From Microbacterium testaceum StLB037 (GTDB taxonomy: Bacteria; Actinomycetota; Actinomycetes; Actinomycetales; Microbacteriaceae), in contig NC_015125.1 in the NCBI RefSeq assembly GCF_000202635.1, forward strand, positions 620,001 through 684,000: a stretch of DNA of 64,000 bases, written 5' to 3'. Within the stretch, counting starts at the first letter, position 1. The number at the start of each line of letters is the position of its first letter. Below are positions 25,090 to 33,077 of this stretch, one piece after another. The position numbers and the translations under genes were made by a program. Below the pieces are notes generated by a model that was not told the origin of the DNA, did not search any database, and worked only from the letters and a program-made list of their open reading frames with translations.

Positions 25090-26231
25090 GCCGTCCCTGG
25101 ATCGATGTCGTCTACGGAACCCGACCGGAGGCCGTGAAGTGCGCACCGCTGGTCGCCGAACTCCGGCGACGGGAGTCCGCGCGCACGACCGTGACCGTCA
25201 CCGGCCAGCACCGGCAGATGGCCGATGAGGTCAACGCGTCGTTCGGGATCACGCCCGACGTGGACCTCGACGTCTTCCGGCGGGGTTCCTCTCTCGCCGA
25301 GACCTCCTCAGCGATCTTCGCCGCCCTCGCGCACCGGTGGGCCGAGGCGGCCCCGGATGCCGTCGTCGTCCAGGGTGACACCGCGAGCGCCGCGCTCGCC
25401 GCCGTCGCGGCGTACTACGCGGGAGCCCGCGTGATCCATCTCGAGGCGGGGCTGCGATCCGGCGACCTGCGTTCGCCCTTCCCCGAGGAGGGCAACCGCC
25501 GGCTGATCGCGCCCCTGGCCTCGCTGCACCTCGCGCCGACCGACAGCGCCGCCGCCAACCTCCGTGCCGAGGGGGTCGCCCCCGACGACATCGTGGTCAC
25601 CGGAAACACCGGTATCGATGCCCTGCACTGGCAGAGGACCCACCCGCAGCGTTTCGACGATCCCGCGATGGAGGAGGTCGTGAACGGATGGGACAGGCTC
25701 GTGCTCGTGACTGTCCATCGACGCGAGTCGTGGGGAGGGCCGCTCGCCCGGGTCGTGGCCGCGGTGGCCGAGACGGTCACCGCCCGTCCCGACGTCGTCG
25801 CGGTCTTGCCCATGCACCCGAATCCGCGGGTACGTCGCGAGGTCCTCGCGGCCGTCGGCGACACCGATCGCGTGATCCTGTGCGAGCCCCTGCCCTACGC
25901 GCAGTTCGGTCGCCTTCTCGCCCGCGCCCACTGTGTCGTGACGGACTCGGGCGGAGTGCAGGAGGAAGCGCCCGCGCTGGGCGTGCCCGCCCTGGTCGTG
26001 CGAGACACGACAGAACGCGGGGAGGGCGTCGAAGCCGGGGTCGCGCGGCTCATCGGCACCCGCAGAGAGGTGGTCGCTGCGGAACTGGCGACCCTGCTCG
26101 ACGACCCCGCCGCACACGCGCGCATGTCCCGCGCACGAGAGCTCTACGGCGACGGGCGGGCCGCTCCGCGGGCGGCCGATGCGATCGAGAGCCTGCTCAG
26201 TGTGGCGCGCGCGGATGTCCTGGCGGGCTGA
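25086..26231 (+). CDS. wecB: UDP-N-acetylglucosamine 2-epimerase (non-hydrolysing), WecB-like
   Basis: 381 aa, cytosolic GT-B fold. Interconverts UDP-GlcNAc and UDP-ManNAc. Family motifs: YGTRPEAVKCAPLVAEL, TGQHRQMADEV, VVQGDTASAALAA, HLEAGLRSGDLRSPFPEE (with catalytic acidic residues), VTVHRRESWGGPL, PMHPNPRVR and the nucleotide-binding VVTDSGGVQEEAPALGVP. Last gene of the five-gene run and overlapping the exosortase gene by ATGA. It would supply ManNAc-type donors, the likely sugar of the glycan this locus makes. Coupling is tight enough to treat it as part of the same system. Confidence 0.92.
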   Translation: MSRPWIDVVYGTRPEAVKCAPLVAELRRRESARTTVTVTGQHRQMADEVNASFGITPDVDLDVFRRGSSLAETSSAIFAALAHRWAEAAPDAVVVQGDTASAALAAVAAYYAGARVIHLEAGLRSGDLRSPFPEEGNRRLIAPLASLHLAPTDSAAANLRAEGVAPDDIVVTGNTGIDALHWQRTHPQRFDDPAMEEVVNGWDRLVLVTVHRRESWGGPLARVVAAVAETVTARPDVVAVLPMHPNPRVRREVLAAVGDTDRVILCEPLPYAQFGRLLARAHCVVTDSGGVQEEAPALGVPALVVRDTTERGEGVEAGVARLIGTRREVVAAELATLLDDPAAHARMSRARELYGDGRAAPRAADAIESLLSVARADVLAG

Positions 26232-26307
26232 CGGCAGCCGATCGAACCCGGCATGGCGGCGAGCTCTCCGTGGACGGCAGGAAGGACGCTTCGTCCGCTG
26301 ACCGGCC

Positions 26308-28236
26308 TCAGCCGTCGATCACCGCGACCAGCTCGTCCAGGAACGCCGCGAAATCCGTGCCGCGACGGACTATGCGCTGCACGCTGTCGCGCTCGCTGAA
26401 CACCTCGACGAACTGCTCGAACACCGTCTGGAACGCCTCGCGGTCGGTCTCGCTGAACGCCACGAGCGCCACCACCTGCACGCGGCCCTCGCCCCACGCG
26501 ATCGAGGGGTCGGCGATGCCGATCGCGATCCGCGTCTGCGTGGCCGTCATCCCCATCGCGTGGGGCACGGCGAGCGCGTCGGTGAACGCCGTCGACGAGA
26601 TGGCCTCGCGCTCGACGGCCCGGGTGACGTAGTCGTCGTCGATGACGCCCTGGTGCGTCAGCAGCGCGCCGAGGTCGCGGATGACACCCGCCTCACCCTC
26701 GGCCCCGTCGAGGCCGCGCACGAAGGCGTCCGGAGAGAAGTAGCGCTCGAGCTCGGCGCGCAGCCGGGCGAGCCGCCTCCCGCGCCGCACGCGCCCCGCC
26801 GCGGCCTGCACGCGCTCGACATCGGCGTCGGTGAGGAACGGCTGGATGCGGACGAACCGGTCGCCCGTGCGCGGCGGGTCGATGGTCGTCAGCACCAGGT
26901 CGGTGTCGATGCCCTCCCACACGGGGTCGATGCGGGTCTCGACGCCGACGACCTCGATCGCCTGACCGAGCGAGCGGTCGACACTCGAACGCAGCAGCTC
27001 GTGGAGCTCGTAGTACCCGGGGCAGACGATGGTCGCGGTGAGGAGCTGATCCGCCCGGCGGCTGCGCTCGAGACGCCCGCCGACGTGCATCGCGACGTAA
27101 GCGATCTCGTCGTCGAGGATCGGGATGCCGAGCGAATCCTGCAACCCCGTCGCGATGTACACCGCGACCTCGAAGATCATCGGATACGTCGACTTCAGCG
27201 AGCGGGTCAGGGGGTTCCGCGACCACGCCTGCTCGCGCGAGCGGTGCAGGAGGTTCTGCACGTGCAGCGCGAGCCGCAGGATGAAGTCCTCGTGCACGAT
27301 GTCGACGAGGAACTGGGATGCCGCCGCCTCCACGACCGCGCGCACGGCCGCCTCGACCTCGGGCGACAGGCGGGCGCGCACGTCGTCGGCCGCGGGGGCG
27401 CCGGGCGCGACGATCCGCGTGAGCACCAGGGTCGCGAGATGACGGAGGTCGCCCTGCCCGAGCTGGACCCCGATGTGCTTGAGCGTGAGGCGGTCCAGCA
27501 GCTCCGCGACCGCCGCCGTGGCATCCGACACGTCCGCCCCGGTGGATCCGAGAGCGCGGTCCCGGGTGGTGCGGTCGGCCGCGATCGCGATGTGCATCAC
27601 CACGTCGCCGATGCCGATCTCGTTGACGAAGTAGCCGAGAGCGCCGAGTTCGGCGACCAGCTCGGCCTTGAACGGACCGAACGCGCGGGCACCGACCGAC
27701 CTCTCGCCGAGCGTGCGCCGCAGCGCGTCGAGGTCGAAGTGCCCGGCATCCATCTCGTCGTGCGCGAGCTTGGACAGCAGCCGCCGTTGCGCGACCTCGG
27801 TCCCGCGGAGGCGGGCGAGGGATGCCGAGCGCTCGAGGGTCAGTTCCGTTCCGCCGAGGAGCCCCCGCACGCGCGAGAGATCCGCCTCGAGCGTGGCCGC
27901 GCTGACGTGCAGCGCGTCGGCGGTCTCGAAGACGTCGATGCCGTCGGCCGAATCCAGGAGGCGCCGCACGAGGGTGTGGAGGCGATCGCGCGGGGTCCCG
28001 GCATCCGCTCCCCCGCTCGCGCGCAGTGCCACGGCGGCTTCGCTTCCGGCGCGGTAGCCCAGCGGTCCGGACTCGACCGCCGTGCCGTCGCCCACGCGCG
28101 CGTTGATCGCCGTCACGTAGGAGCGGACGCTCCGCGGGGTCACCCCGAGTGCGTCCGCCAGGGATGCGGCCGTCGACCACTCCCCGTCGCGCAGCAACAG
28201 GGCCAGCAGGCGGTCTTGGCGAGCTTTCGTCGTCAC
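26308..28236 (-). CDS. mtlR: PRD-domain transcriptional regulator with PTS EIIB- and EIIA-like domains (MtlR type)
   Basis: 642 aa. N-terminal winged helix (QDRLLALLLRDGEWSTAASL, 6-60), a second HTH-like part near 90-150, two PRDs at about 180-285 and 295-400 with conserved histidines (VMHIAIAADR; YVAMHVGGRLER), an EIIB-like domain with ATIVCPGYYELHELL near 425 and an EIIA-type domain from about 505 with DALAVPHAMGMT. Such regulators are phosphorylated by HPr and EII proteins, coupling transcription to sugar flux. Start: GTG at 28236 with GGAGG 8 nt upstream; an in-frame extension of 15 codons exists. It diverges from the mannitol PTS operon and probably controls it. Confidence 0.9.
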   Translation of the reverse strand: MTTKARQDRLLALLLRDGEWSTAASLADALGVTPRSVRSYVTAINARVGDGTAVESGPLGYRAGSEAAVALRASGGADAGTPRDRLHTLVRRLLDSADGIDVFETADALHVSAATLEADLSRVRGLLGGTELTLERSASLARLRGTEVAQRRLLSKLAHDEMDAGHFDLDALRRTLGERSVGARAFGPFKAELVAELGALGYFVNEIGIGDVVMHIAIAADRTTRDRALGSTGADVSDATAAVAELLDRLTLKHIGVQLGQGDLRHLATLVLTRIVAPGAPAADDVRARLSPEVEAAVRAVVEAAASQFLVDIVHEDFILRLALHVQNLLHRSREQAWSRNPLTRSLKSTYPMIFEVAVYIATGLQDSLGIPILDDEIAYVAMHVGGRLERSRRADQLLTATIVCPGYYELHELLRSSVDRSLGQAIEVVGVETRIDPVWEGIDTDLVLTTIDPPRTGDRFVRIQPFLTDADVERVQAAAGRVRRGRRLARLRAELERYFSPDAFVRGLDGAEGEAGVIRDLGALLTHQGVIDDDYVTRAVEREAISSTAFTDALAVPHAMGMTATQTRIAIGIADPSIAWGEGRVQVVALVAFSETDREAFQTVFEQFVEVFSERDSVQRIVRRGTDFAAFLDELVAVIDG

Positions 28237-28364
28237 GATCCGTCCTCCGCGCCGCGCCCGGTGTGGCAGCGCTCCCTCCATCCAACCACGCGCCCCGGGT
28301 CACGGCGCGGGAGGCGGAGCGGGCGAGCGGCATCCGTGTTCCGGGGGGTGGGAAACGAACCTGG

Positions 28365-28392
28365 TTGTCCGCTGAGAGCCTCTTCCGGACAA
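28365..28392. promoter_or_regulatory. Inverted repeat in the mannitol PTS promoter region (probable regulator site)
   Basis: Arms TTGTCCG (28365-28371) and CGGACAA (28386-28392) around 14 nt, ending 24 nt before the IIB start and lying in the divergent interval with the PRD regulator. TTG...CAA dyads are the general form of MtlR sites in Firmicutes, but this sequence is not the same. Confidence 0.5.
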
Positions 28393-28416
28393 TCGAGAGG
28401 TAAGGAGGCGGGTTCG

Positions 28417-28764
28417 ATGAGGATCCTGGTGGTCTGTGGTGCGGGTGCGTCCAGCACATTCGTCGCGCAACGGGTACGTCGCGCGGCCCATGAGCGCGGC
28501 CTCGACTACTCCGCCTCCGCCGGAACGATCCGTTCCCTCCCGATCGACCTCGACTCGTGCGACGTCGTCCTCGTCGGTCCCCATCTCGAGACCGATCTCG
28601 ACGGAATCGAACGGGATGCCGCGACCCGCGGCGTTCGGGTGGTCCTGCTCCCCGCTGACGTCTTCACCGACCTCGACGGCAGCCGCACCCTCGCTCTCGT
28701 CCAGGGAGCGCTCGTCCAGGGGGCGCTGGGCGCCCGTCCGCTTCCGACCCTCGAGAAGGAATGA
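28417..28764 (+). CDS. PTS EIIB component, lactose/cellobiose family (orphan)
   Basis: 115 aa, cytosolic. MRILVVCGAGASSTFVAQRV has the phosphorylatable Cys7 in the P-loop-like CGAGASST of Lac-family IIB. The middle matches the fold (SCDVVLVGPHLETDLDGIE) and a C-terminal tail repeats LVQGAL. AAGGAGG precedes the ATG. It is followed within 2 nt by HPr and EI, yet no lactose-family IIC or IIA is nearby; the mannitol IICB has its own IIB. It may serve a distant permease, or act as a phosphorelay signal to the PRD regulator. Confidence 0.8.
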   Translation: MRILVVCGAGASSTFVAQRVRRAAHERGLDYSASAGTIRSLPIDLDSCDVVLVGPHLETDLDGIERDAATRGVRVVLLPADVFTDLDGSRTLALVQGALVQGALGARPLPTLEKE

Positions 28765-28766
28765 CC

Positions 28767-29042
28767 ATGCCTCGTCTCACCCGGACGGTCCGCATCGGAT
28801 CGTCGCACGGCCTCCACGCACGCCCCGCGAAGCTCTTCGCGCAGGCCGCGAAGGAGTCCGGCATCCCGGTGACCATCGCCAAGGACGCGGGGTCGCCGGT
28901 CAATGCCGCGAGCATCCTCGGCATCATCGCGCTGGGACTCGAGTACGGGGACTACGTCACCCTCACCGCCGATGGCGACACCGCTGAGGCGACCATCGAT
29001 CGCCTCAGCGAACTGCTGACCACCGACCACGACGCCGCGTAA
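28767..29042 (+). CDS. ptsH: Phosphocarrier protein HPr
   Basis: 91 aa, cytosolic. Accepts phosphate from EI on His17 (SSHGLHARPAK) and passes it to EIIA domains. The regulatory-serine region VNAASILGIIALGLEYGD is present, with a Ser in the position of Ser46 of Bacillus HPr. I chose the ATG at 28767 because AAGGA lies 6 nt upstream; an ATG overlapping the preceding stop would add two residues. Placement of the general PTS genes inside a mannitol operon suggests they are induced with it. Confidence 0.93.
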   Translation: MPRLTRTVRIGSSHGLHARPAKLFAQAAKESGIPVTIAKDAGSPVNAASILGIIALGLEYGDYVTLTADGDTAEATIDRLSELLTTDHDAA

Positions 29043-29068
29043 AGACGGCCAGTAAGGAAACGAGCACC

Positions 29069-30766
29069 ATGACGGAACTCCGTGGAGTCGGAATCGGACT
29101 GGGCGTCGCCCAGGGACCCATCGCGCGCATGGCGGAGCCGCTGCCGGCGCCGAAGGACGCGAAGAGCGAGCGGAGCGTCGAGGACGAGACGGCGCGCGTC
29201 CGCGAAGCCATCGGCGCCGTCGCCCGCGAGCTCGAGGCGCGCGGAGCCCAGGCCGGCGGCGCCGCCCGCGATGTGCTCGAGGCGCAGGCGATGATCGCCG
29301 AAGACCCGACCCTCGAAGCCGAGGTCGACAGCCGTCTCGCGGCCGGCAAGACCGGCGAGTTCGCCGTCCACGACGCGTTCGCCTCGTTCCGCGAGCAGCT
29401 GGTCGCCCTGGGCGGCTACCTCGGCGAGCGCGCGGCCGACCTCGACGACGTCGCCCAGCGGGTCATCGCGCGTCTGCGCGGCGTCGCGGCCCCCGGCATC
29501 CCCGATCCCGGTCACCCCTTCGTGCTCGTCGCGAAGGACCTGGCTCCCGCCGACACGGCGCTGCTCGACCTCGAGAAGGTCCTCGCCCTGGTCACCACCG
29601 AGGGCGGCCCGACCTCGCACACGGCGATCCTCGCGCGCGAGAAGTCGATCGTCGCGGTCGTCGGCGCGGCCGGCGCGAAGGACCTCGTCGACGGACAGTC
29701 GGTGATCGTGGATGCCGCCGCCGGCGTCGTGACCGTCGACCCGACCGACGACGAGAAGGCGCGCGCGCTCACCCGTGCCGCCTCGCGCGCCGCCGCGGCA
29801 TCCGCTCCCATCACCGACGGCGCCCTCGCCGACGGGACGAAGGTGCCGCTGCTCGCGAACCTCGGAAAGCCCGGCGGCGCCGCCGAGGCCGTCGAGCTGG
29901 GCGCCGAGGGCGTGGGCCTGTTCCGCACCGAGTTCCTTTTCCTGAGCTCCAGCTCCGCCCCCACCGTCGAAGAGCAGCGCGCGGCCTACATCGAGCTGCT
30001 CAGCGCGTTCCCCGGCAAGAAGGTCGTCGTGCGCGTGCTGGACGCTGGCGCCGACAAGCCGCTCCCCTTCCTCAACGACGCGCACGAGGAGAACCCCGCC
30101 CTGGGCCTGCGCGGCCTGCGGGCGCTCCGCGCGAGCGAGGACATCCTCCGGGAGCAGCTGACGGCCCTGGCGGAGGCGGATGCCGAGACGCGGAAGTCCG
30201 AGGCCGGTCCGGCCGACCTGTGGGTCATGGCCCCCATGGTCTCGACCGTGGAGGAGACGCGATACTTCACCGACATCGCGAAGGACTACGGGCTGAAGAC
30301 CACCGGCGTGATGGTCGAGGTGCCCTCCTCCGCGCTCCTGGCCGACCGCATCCTGCAGATCGCGGACTTCGCCTCGATCGGCACGAACGACCTGACCCAG
30401 TACACGCTCGCCGCCGACCGGCTGCTCGGTTCGGTCGCCTCGTTCCAGGACCCGTGGCATCCGGCCGTCCTCCGCCTCATCCGCGAGGTCGGAGCGGCGG
30501 GCCAGGCCCACGGCAAGCCCGTGGGCATCTGCGGCGAAGCGGCGGCCGACCCGCTGCTCGCGGTCGTCCTCGTCGGTCTCGGGGCCACCACGCTGTCGAT
30601 GGCCCCCACGGCCCTCGCCGACGTGCGCGCGACCCTCCTCAGCCACACCCTCGACGATGCACGTCGCATCGCCGAGGCCGCCCTGTCCGCCGACGACGCG
30701 GCATCCGCCCGCGAAGCAGCCCAGGCCGCTTCCTCGACCCGAGAGGCCGTCTCCCCGGCCTCCTGA
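29069..30766 (+). CDS. ptsI: Phosphoenolpyruvate--protein phosphotransferase (PTS enzyme I)
   Basis: 565 aa, cytosolic. Transfers phosphate from PEP to HPr. N-terminal HPr-binding helical part (1-140), phospho-His184 in TTEGGPTSHTAILAR, and PEP-binding C domain with GLFRTEFLFLSS, VRVLDAGADKPLPFL, APMVSTVEETRYF, GTNDLTQYTLAADR and the catalytic Cys in VGICGEAAADPLL. The spacer to ptsH is 26 bp with an AAGGAA ribosome-binding site. Probably the chromosome's main EI; a second copy cannot be excluded from this window. Confidence 0.96.
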   Translation: MTELRGVGIGLGVAQGPIARMAEPLPAPKDAKSERSVEDETARVREAIGAVARELEARGAQAGGAARDVLEAQAMIAEDPTLEAEVDSRLAAGKTGEFAVHDAFASFREQLVALGGYLGERAADLDDVAQRVIARLRGVAAPGIPDPGHPFVLVAKDLAPADTALLDLEKVLALVTTEGGPTSHTAILAREKSIVAVVGAAGAKDLVDGQSVIVDAAAGVVTVDPTDDEKARALTRAASRAAAASAPITDGALADGTKVPLLANLGKPGGAAEAVELGAEGVGLFRTEFLFLSSSSAPTVEEQRAAYIELLSAFPGKKVVVRVLDAGADKPLPFLNDAHEENPALGLRGLRALRASEDILREQLTALAEADAETRKSEAGPADLWVMAPMVSTVEETRYFTDIAKDYGLKTTGVMVEVPSSALLADRILQIADFASIGTNDLTQYTLAADRLLGSVASFQDPWHPAVLRLIREVGAAGQAHGKPVGICGEAAADPLLAVVLVGLGATTLSMAPTALADVRATLLSHTLDDARRIAEAALSADDAASAREAAQAASSTREAVSPAS

Positions 30767-30868
30767 CCCACCCCGGGGGCGGTGACCGCCGCCCCCACCC
30801 GCACCACGGCGCAAGCCGTTCCCCCCACCGCGCGGCTCCCGCCGTGCACCTACCAAGGAGACACAGCA

Positions 30869-32536
30869 ATGACGACGACGTCACCCGCAAAGAAGCCGGG
30901 AGGGGCTCGGATCGCCGTACAGCGATTCGGCACGTTCCTCTCCGGCATGATCATGCCGAACATCGCGGCATTCATCGCATGGGGTTTCATCACCATGCTC
31001 TTCATCCCCGCCGGGTTCTTCGGCGCGAACAGCCCCTTCGGTCCGGCCTGGCACTGGTCGCCCGTGGCCGACATCATCGGCGGCGGCGGCGACGCGGCGG
31101 CCATCGGATGGCCGGGCGCCATGACCGCCCTCACCGAGGGCGACAACGGCACCTACCAGGGCTACGTCGGCCTGGTGAGCGTCATGATCACGTACCTGCT
31201 GCCGCTGCTCATCGCCAACACCGGCGGACGCATCGTCTACGGGGCGCGCGGTGGCGTCGTCGGCACGATCGCCGTCATGGGCGTCATCGTGGGCACGAAC
31301 ATCCCGATGTTCCTCGGCGCCATGATCATGGGCCCGCTCGCGGCCTGGATCACCAAGCAGATGGACAAGCTCTGGGACGGCAAGATCCGCCCCGGCTTCG
31401 AGATGCTCGTGAACAACTTCTCGGCCGGCATCCTCGGCATGATCCTCGCGATCGTCGGCTTCTTCGCCTTCGGTCCGGTCTTCCTCGGCGTCAGCGCGTT
31501 CCTCGGTGGAATCGTCGGGTTCCTGGTGCAGTTCAATCTGCTCCCGGTGCTGTCGATCATCGTCGAGCCCGCCAAGGTGCTGTTCCTCAACAACGCCATC
31601 AACCACGGCGTCTTCACCCCGCTCGGCATCGAGCAGGCGGCCGAGTCCGGTAAGTCGATCCTGTTCCTCATCGAGGCGAACCCCGGCCCCGGCCTGGGTC
31701 TGCTGCTCGCCTTCACCTTCTTCGGCATCGGTGCGGCGAAGGCCTCGGCCCCGGGCGCGATCATCATCCAGTTCTTCGGTGGCATCCACGAGATCTACTT
31801 CCCGTACGCCCTCGCCAAGCCCATGACGATCCTGGCGCTCATCGCCGGTGGCGCCTCGGGCGTGGCCGTGAACATGATCTTCGGCGGCGGCCTCGCGTTC
31901 CCGGCCGCCCCCGGCAGCATCATCGCCGTGACGGCCGCAGCCGCCGGCGGTGGCGTCGCCAACGTGCTGGTGGTCTACCTCTCGGTGATCGTCGCCGCGG
32001 TCGTGACCTTCCTCGTCGCGGGCATCATCCTCCGCGCCTCGCGCAAGCGCGACCAGGAGGCCGAGAGCGACAGCTTCGCCGCCGCGATCGACCAGACCGC
32101 CGCGAACAAGGGCAAGGAGTCGGCGACCCTGGGCGCCCTCCGCACCCGTGCGGCCGGCACCACCGGCTCGGGCACCACGGACGCCGCCGAGAGCGACATC
32201 GACGGGGCGCTCGGCGGGCTCGAGGGCGGGGTCGCGACCAAGCAGCTGAACACCATCGTGTTCGCCTGCGACGCCGGCATGGGCTCCTCGGCGATGGGCG
32301 CGAGCGTCCTGCGCAACAAGATCAAGAAGGCCGGCATCGAGGGGGTCACGGTCACCAACCAGGCCATCGCGAACCTCGACGGCTCGGCCGACCTGATCAT
32401 CACGCAGAACCAGCTGACCGACCGCGCGAAGGCGCAGTCGCCCGACGCGCTTCACGTGTCGGTGGACAACTTCATGAACTCGCCGAAGTACGACGAGGTC
32501 GTGGAGATGGTCCGCACCCAGCACGAAGCGAAGTAA
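30869..32536 (+). CDS. mtlA: PTS mannitol transporter, EIICB
   Basis: 555 aa inner-membrane permease. IIC domain 1-395 has about 8 membrane spans and the mannitol signatures GMIMPNIAAFIAWGF, NNAINHGVFTPLG and the substrate loop FFGGIHEIYFPY (GGIHEIYF). After a charged linker (395-455) comes a IIB domain with the phosphocysteine C467 in VFACDAGMGSSAMGASVL. There is no fused IIA; that function is the separate mtlF. AAGGAG precedes the ATG. The 102 bp to ptsI is Pro/Ala-codon-like but not coding. Confidence 0.95.
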   Translation: MTTTSPAKKPGGARIAVQRFGTFLSGMIMPNIAAFIAWGFITMLFIPAGFFGANSPFGPAWHWSPVADIIGGGGDAAAIGWPGAMTALTEGDNGTYQGYVGLVSVMITYLLPLLIANTGGRIVYGARGGVVGTIAVMGVIVGTNIPMFLGAMIMGPLAAWITKQMDKLWDGKIRPGFEMLVNNFSAGILGMILAIVGFFAFGPVFLGVSAFLGGIVGFLVQFNLLPVLSIIVEPAKVLFLNNAINHGVFTPLGIEQAAESGKSILFLIEANPGPGLGLLLAFTFFGIGAAKASAPGAIIIQFFGGIHEIYFPYALAKPMTILALIAGGASGVAVNMIFGGGLAFPAAPGSIIAVTAAAAGGGVANVLVVYLSVIVAAVVTFLVAGIILRASRKRDQEAESDSFAAAIDQTAANKGKESATLGALRTRAAGTTGSGTTDAAESDIDGALGGLEGGVATKQLNTIVFACDAGMGSSAMGASVLRNKIKKAGIEGVTVTNQAIANLDGSADLIITQNQLTDRAKAQSPDALHVSVDNFMNSPKYDEVVEMVRTQHEAK

Positions 32537-32547
32537 CCCCTTTAGCA

Positions 32548-32580
32548 CGGAGGGGCTGGGGCACAACCCCGGCCCCTCCG
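32548..32580 (+). terminator. Hairpin between mtlA and mtlF (attenuator)
   Basis: 14-bp arms CGGAGGGGCTGGGG and CCCCGGCCCCTCCG with one G-T pair and a CACAA loop, 11 bp past the mtlA stop and followed by TCTTCC. Within the operon it would reduce expression of mtlF-mtlD or protect the upstream mRNA. Confidence 0.75.
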
Positions 32581-32639
32581 TCTTCCCGTCCGGCCCGCGG
32601 TTTGCGAGGCTGGACAGCACGACGAGAAAGGCGAGAACC

Positions 32640-33077
32640 ATGTCGAACGTCCTCCGCATCGAATCCGTCCGCATCCACCCCGGAAGCGCCACCCGCGAGG
32701 AGGCGATGAAAGAGGCGGCCGACCTGCTCCAGGCCGCGGGATCCGTCACCCCCGACTACTTCGCCGCCATGCAGGCGCGCGAAGAGACCGTGTCGACGTA
32801 CATGGGCAACGAGCTCGCCATCCCCCACGGCACCAACGAGACCAAGCAGGCGATCCTCGCCTCCGGCCTGTCGGTCGTCCGCTACGACGGCGGCGTCGAC
32901 TGGGGCGGGGAGCCCGTGTCGTTCGTCGTCGGCATCGCCGGCAAGGGCGACGAGCACCTCGAGATCCTGTCGCAGATCGCCATCCTCTTCTCCGAGGAGG
33001 ACGACGTCGCGCGTCTGAAGGCCGCCTCCTCCCCCGAGGAGCTGTTCGAGGCCCTCTCGGGTTCCGTCAACGCATGA
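32640..33077 (+). CDS. mtlF: PTS mannitol EIIA component
   Basis: 145 aa, cytosolic. Carries phosphate from HPr to MtlA. IIA signature MGNELAIPHGTNETK, with phospho-His63, and MQAREETVSTY preceding it. The C-terminal half (FVVGIAGKGDEHLEILSQIA) is typical of the mannitol/fructose family. GAGAAAGGCGAG precedes the ATG. The stop overlaps mtlD by ATGA. Separate rather than fused IIA is the arrangement of Bacillus and staphylococcal systems. Confidence 0.94.
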   Translation: MSNVLRIESVRIHPGSATREEAMKEAADLLQAAGSVTPDYFAAMQAREETVSTYMGNELAIPHGTNETKQAILASGLSVVRYDGGVDWGGEPVSFVVGIAGKGDEHLEILSQIAILFSEEDDVARLKAASSPEELFEALSGSVNA

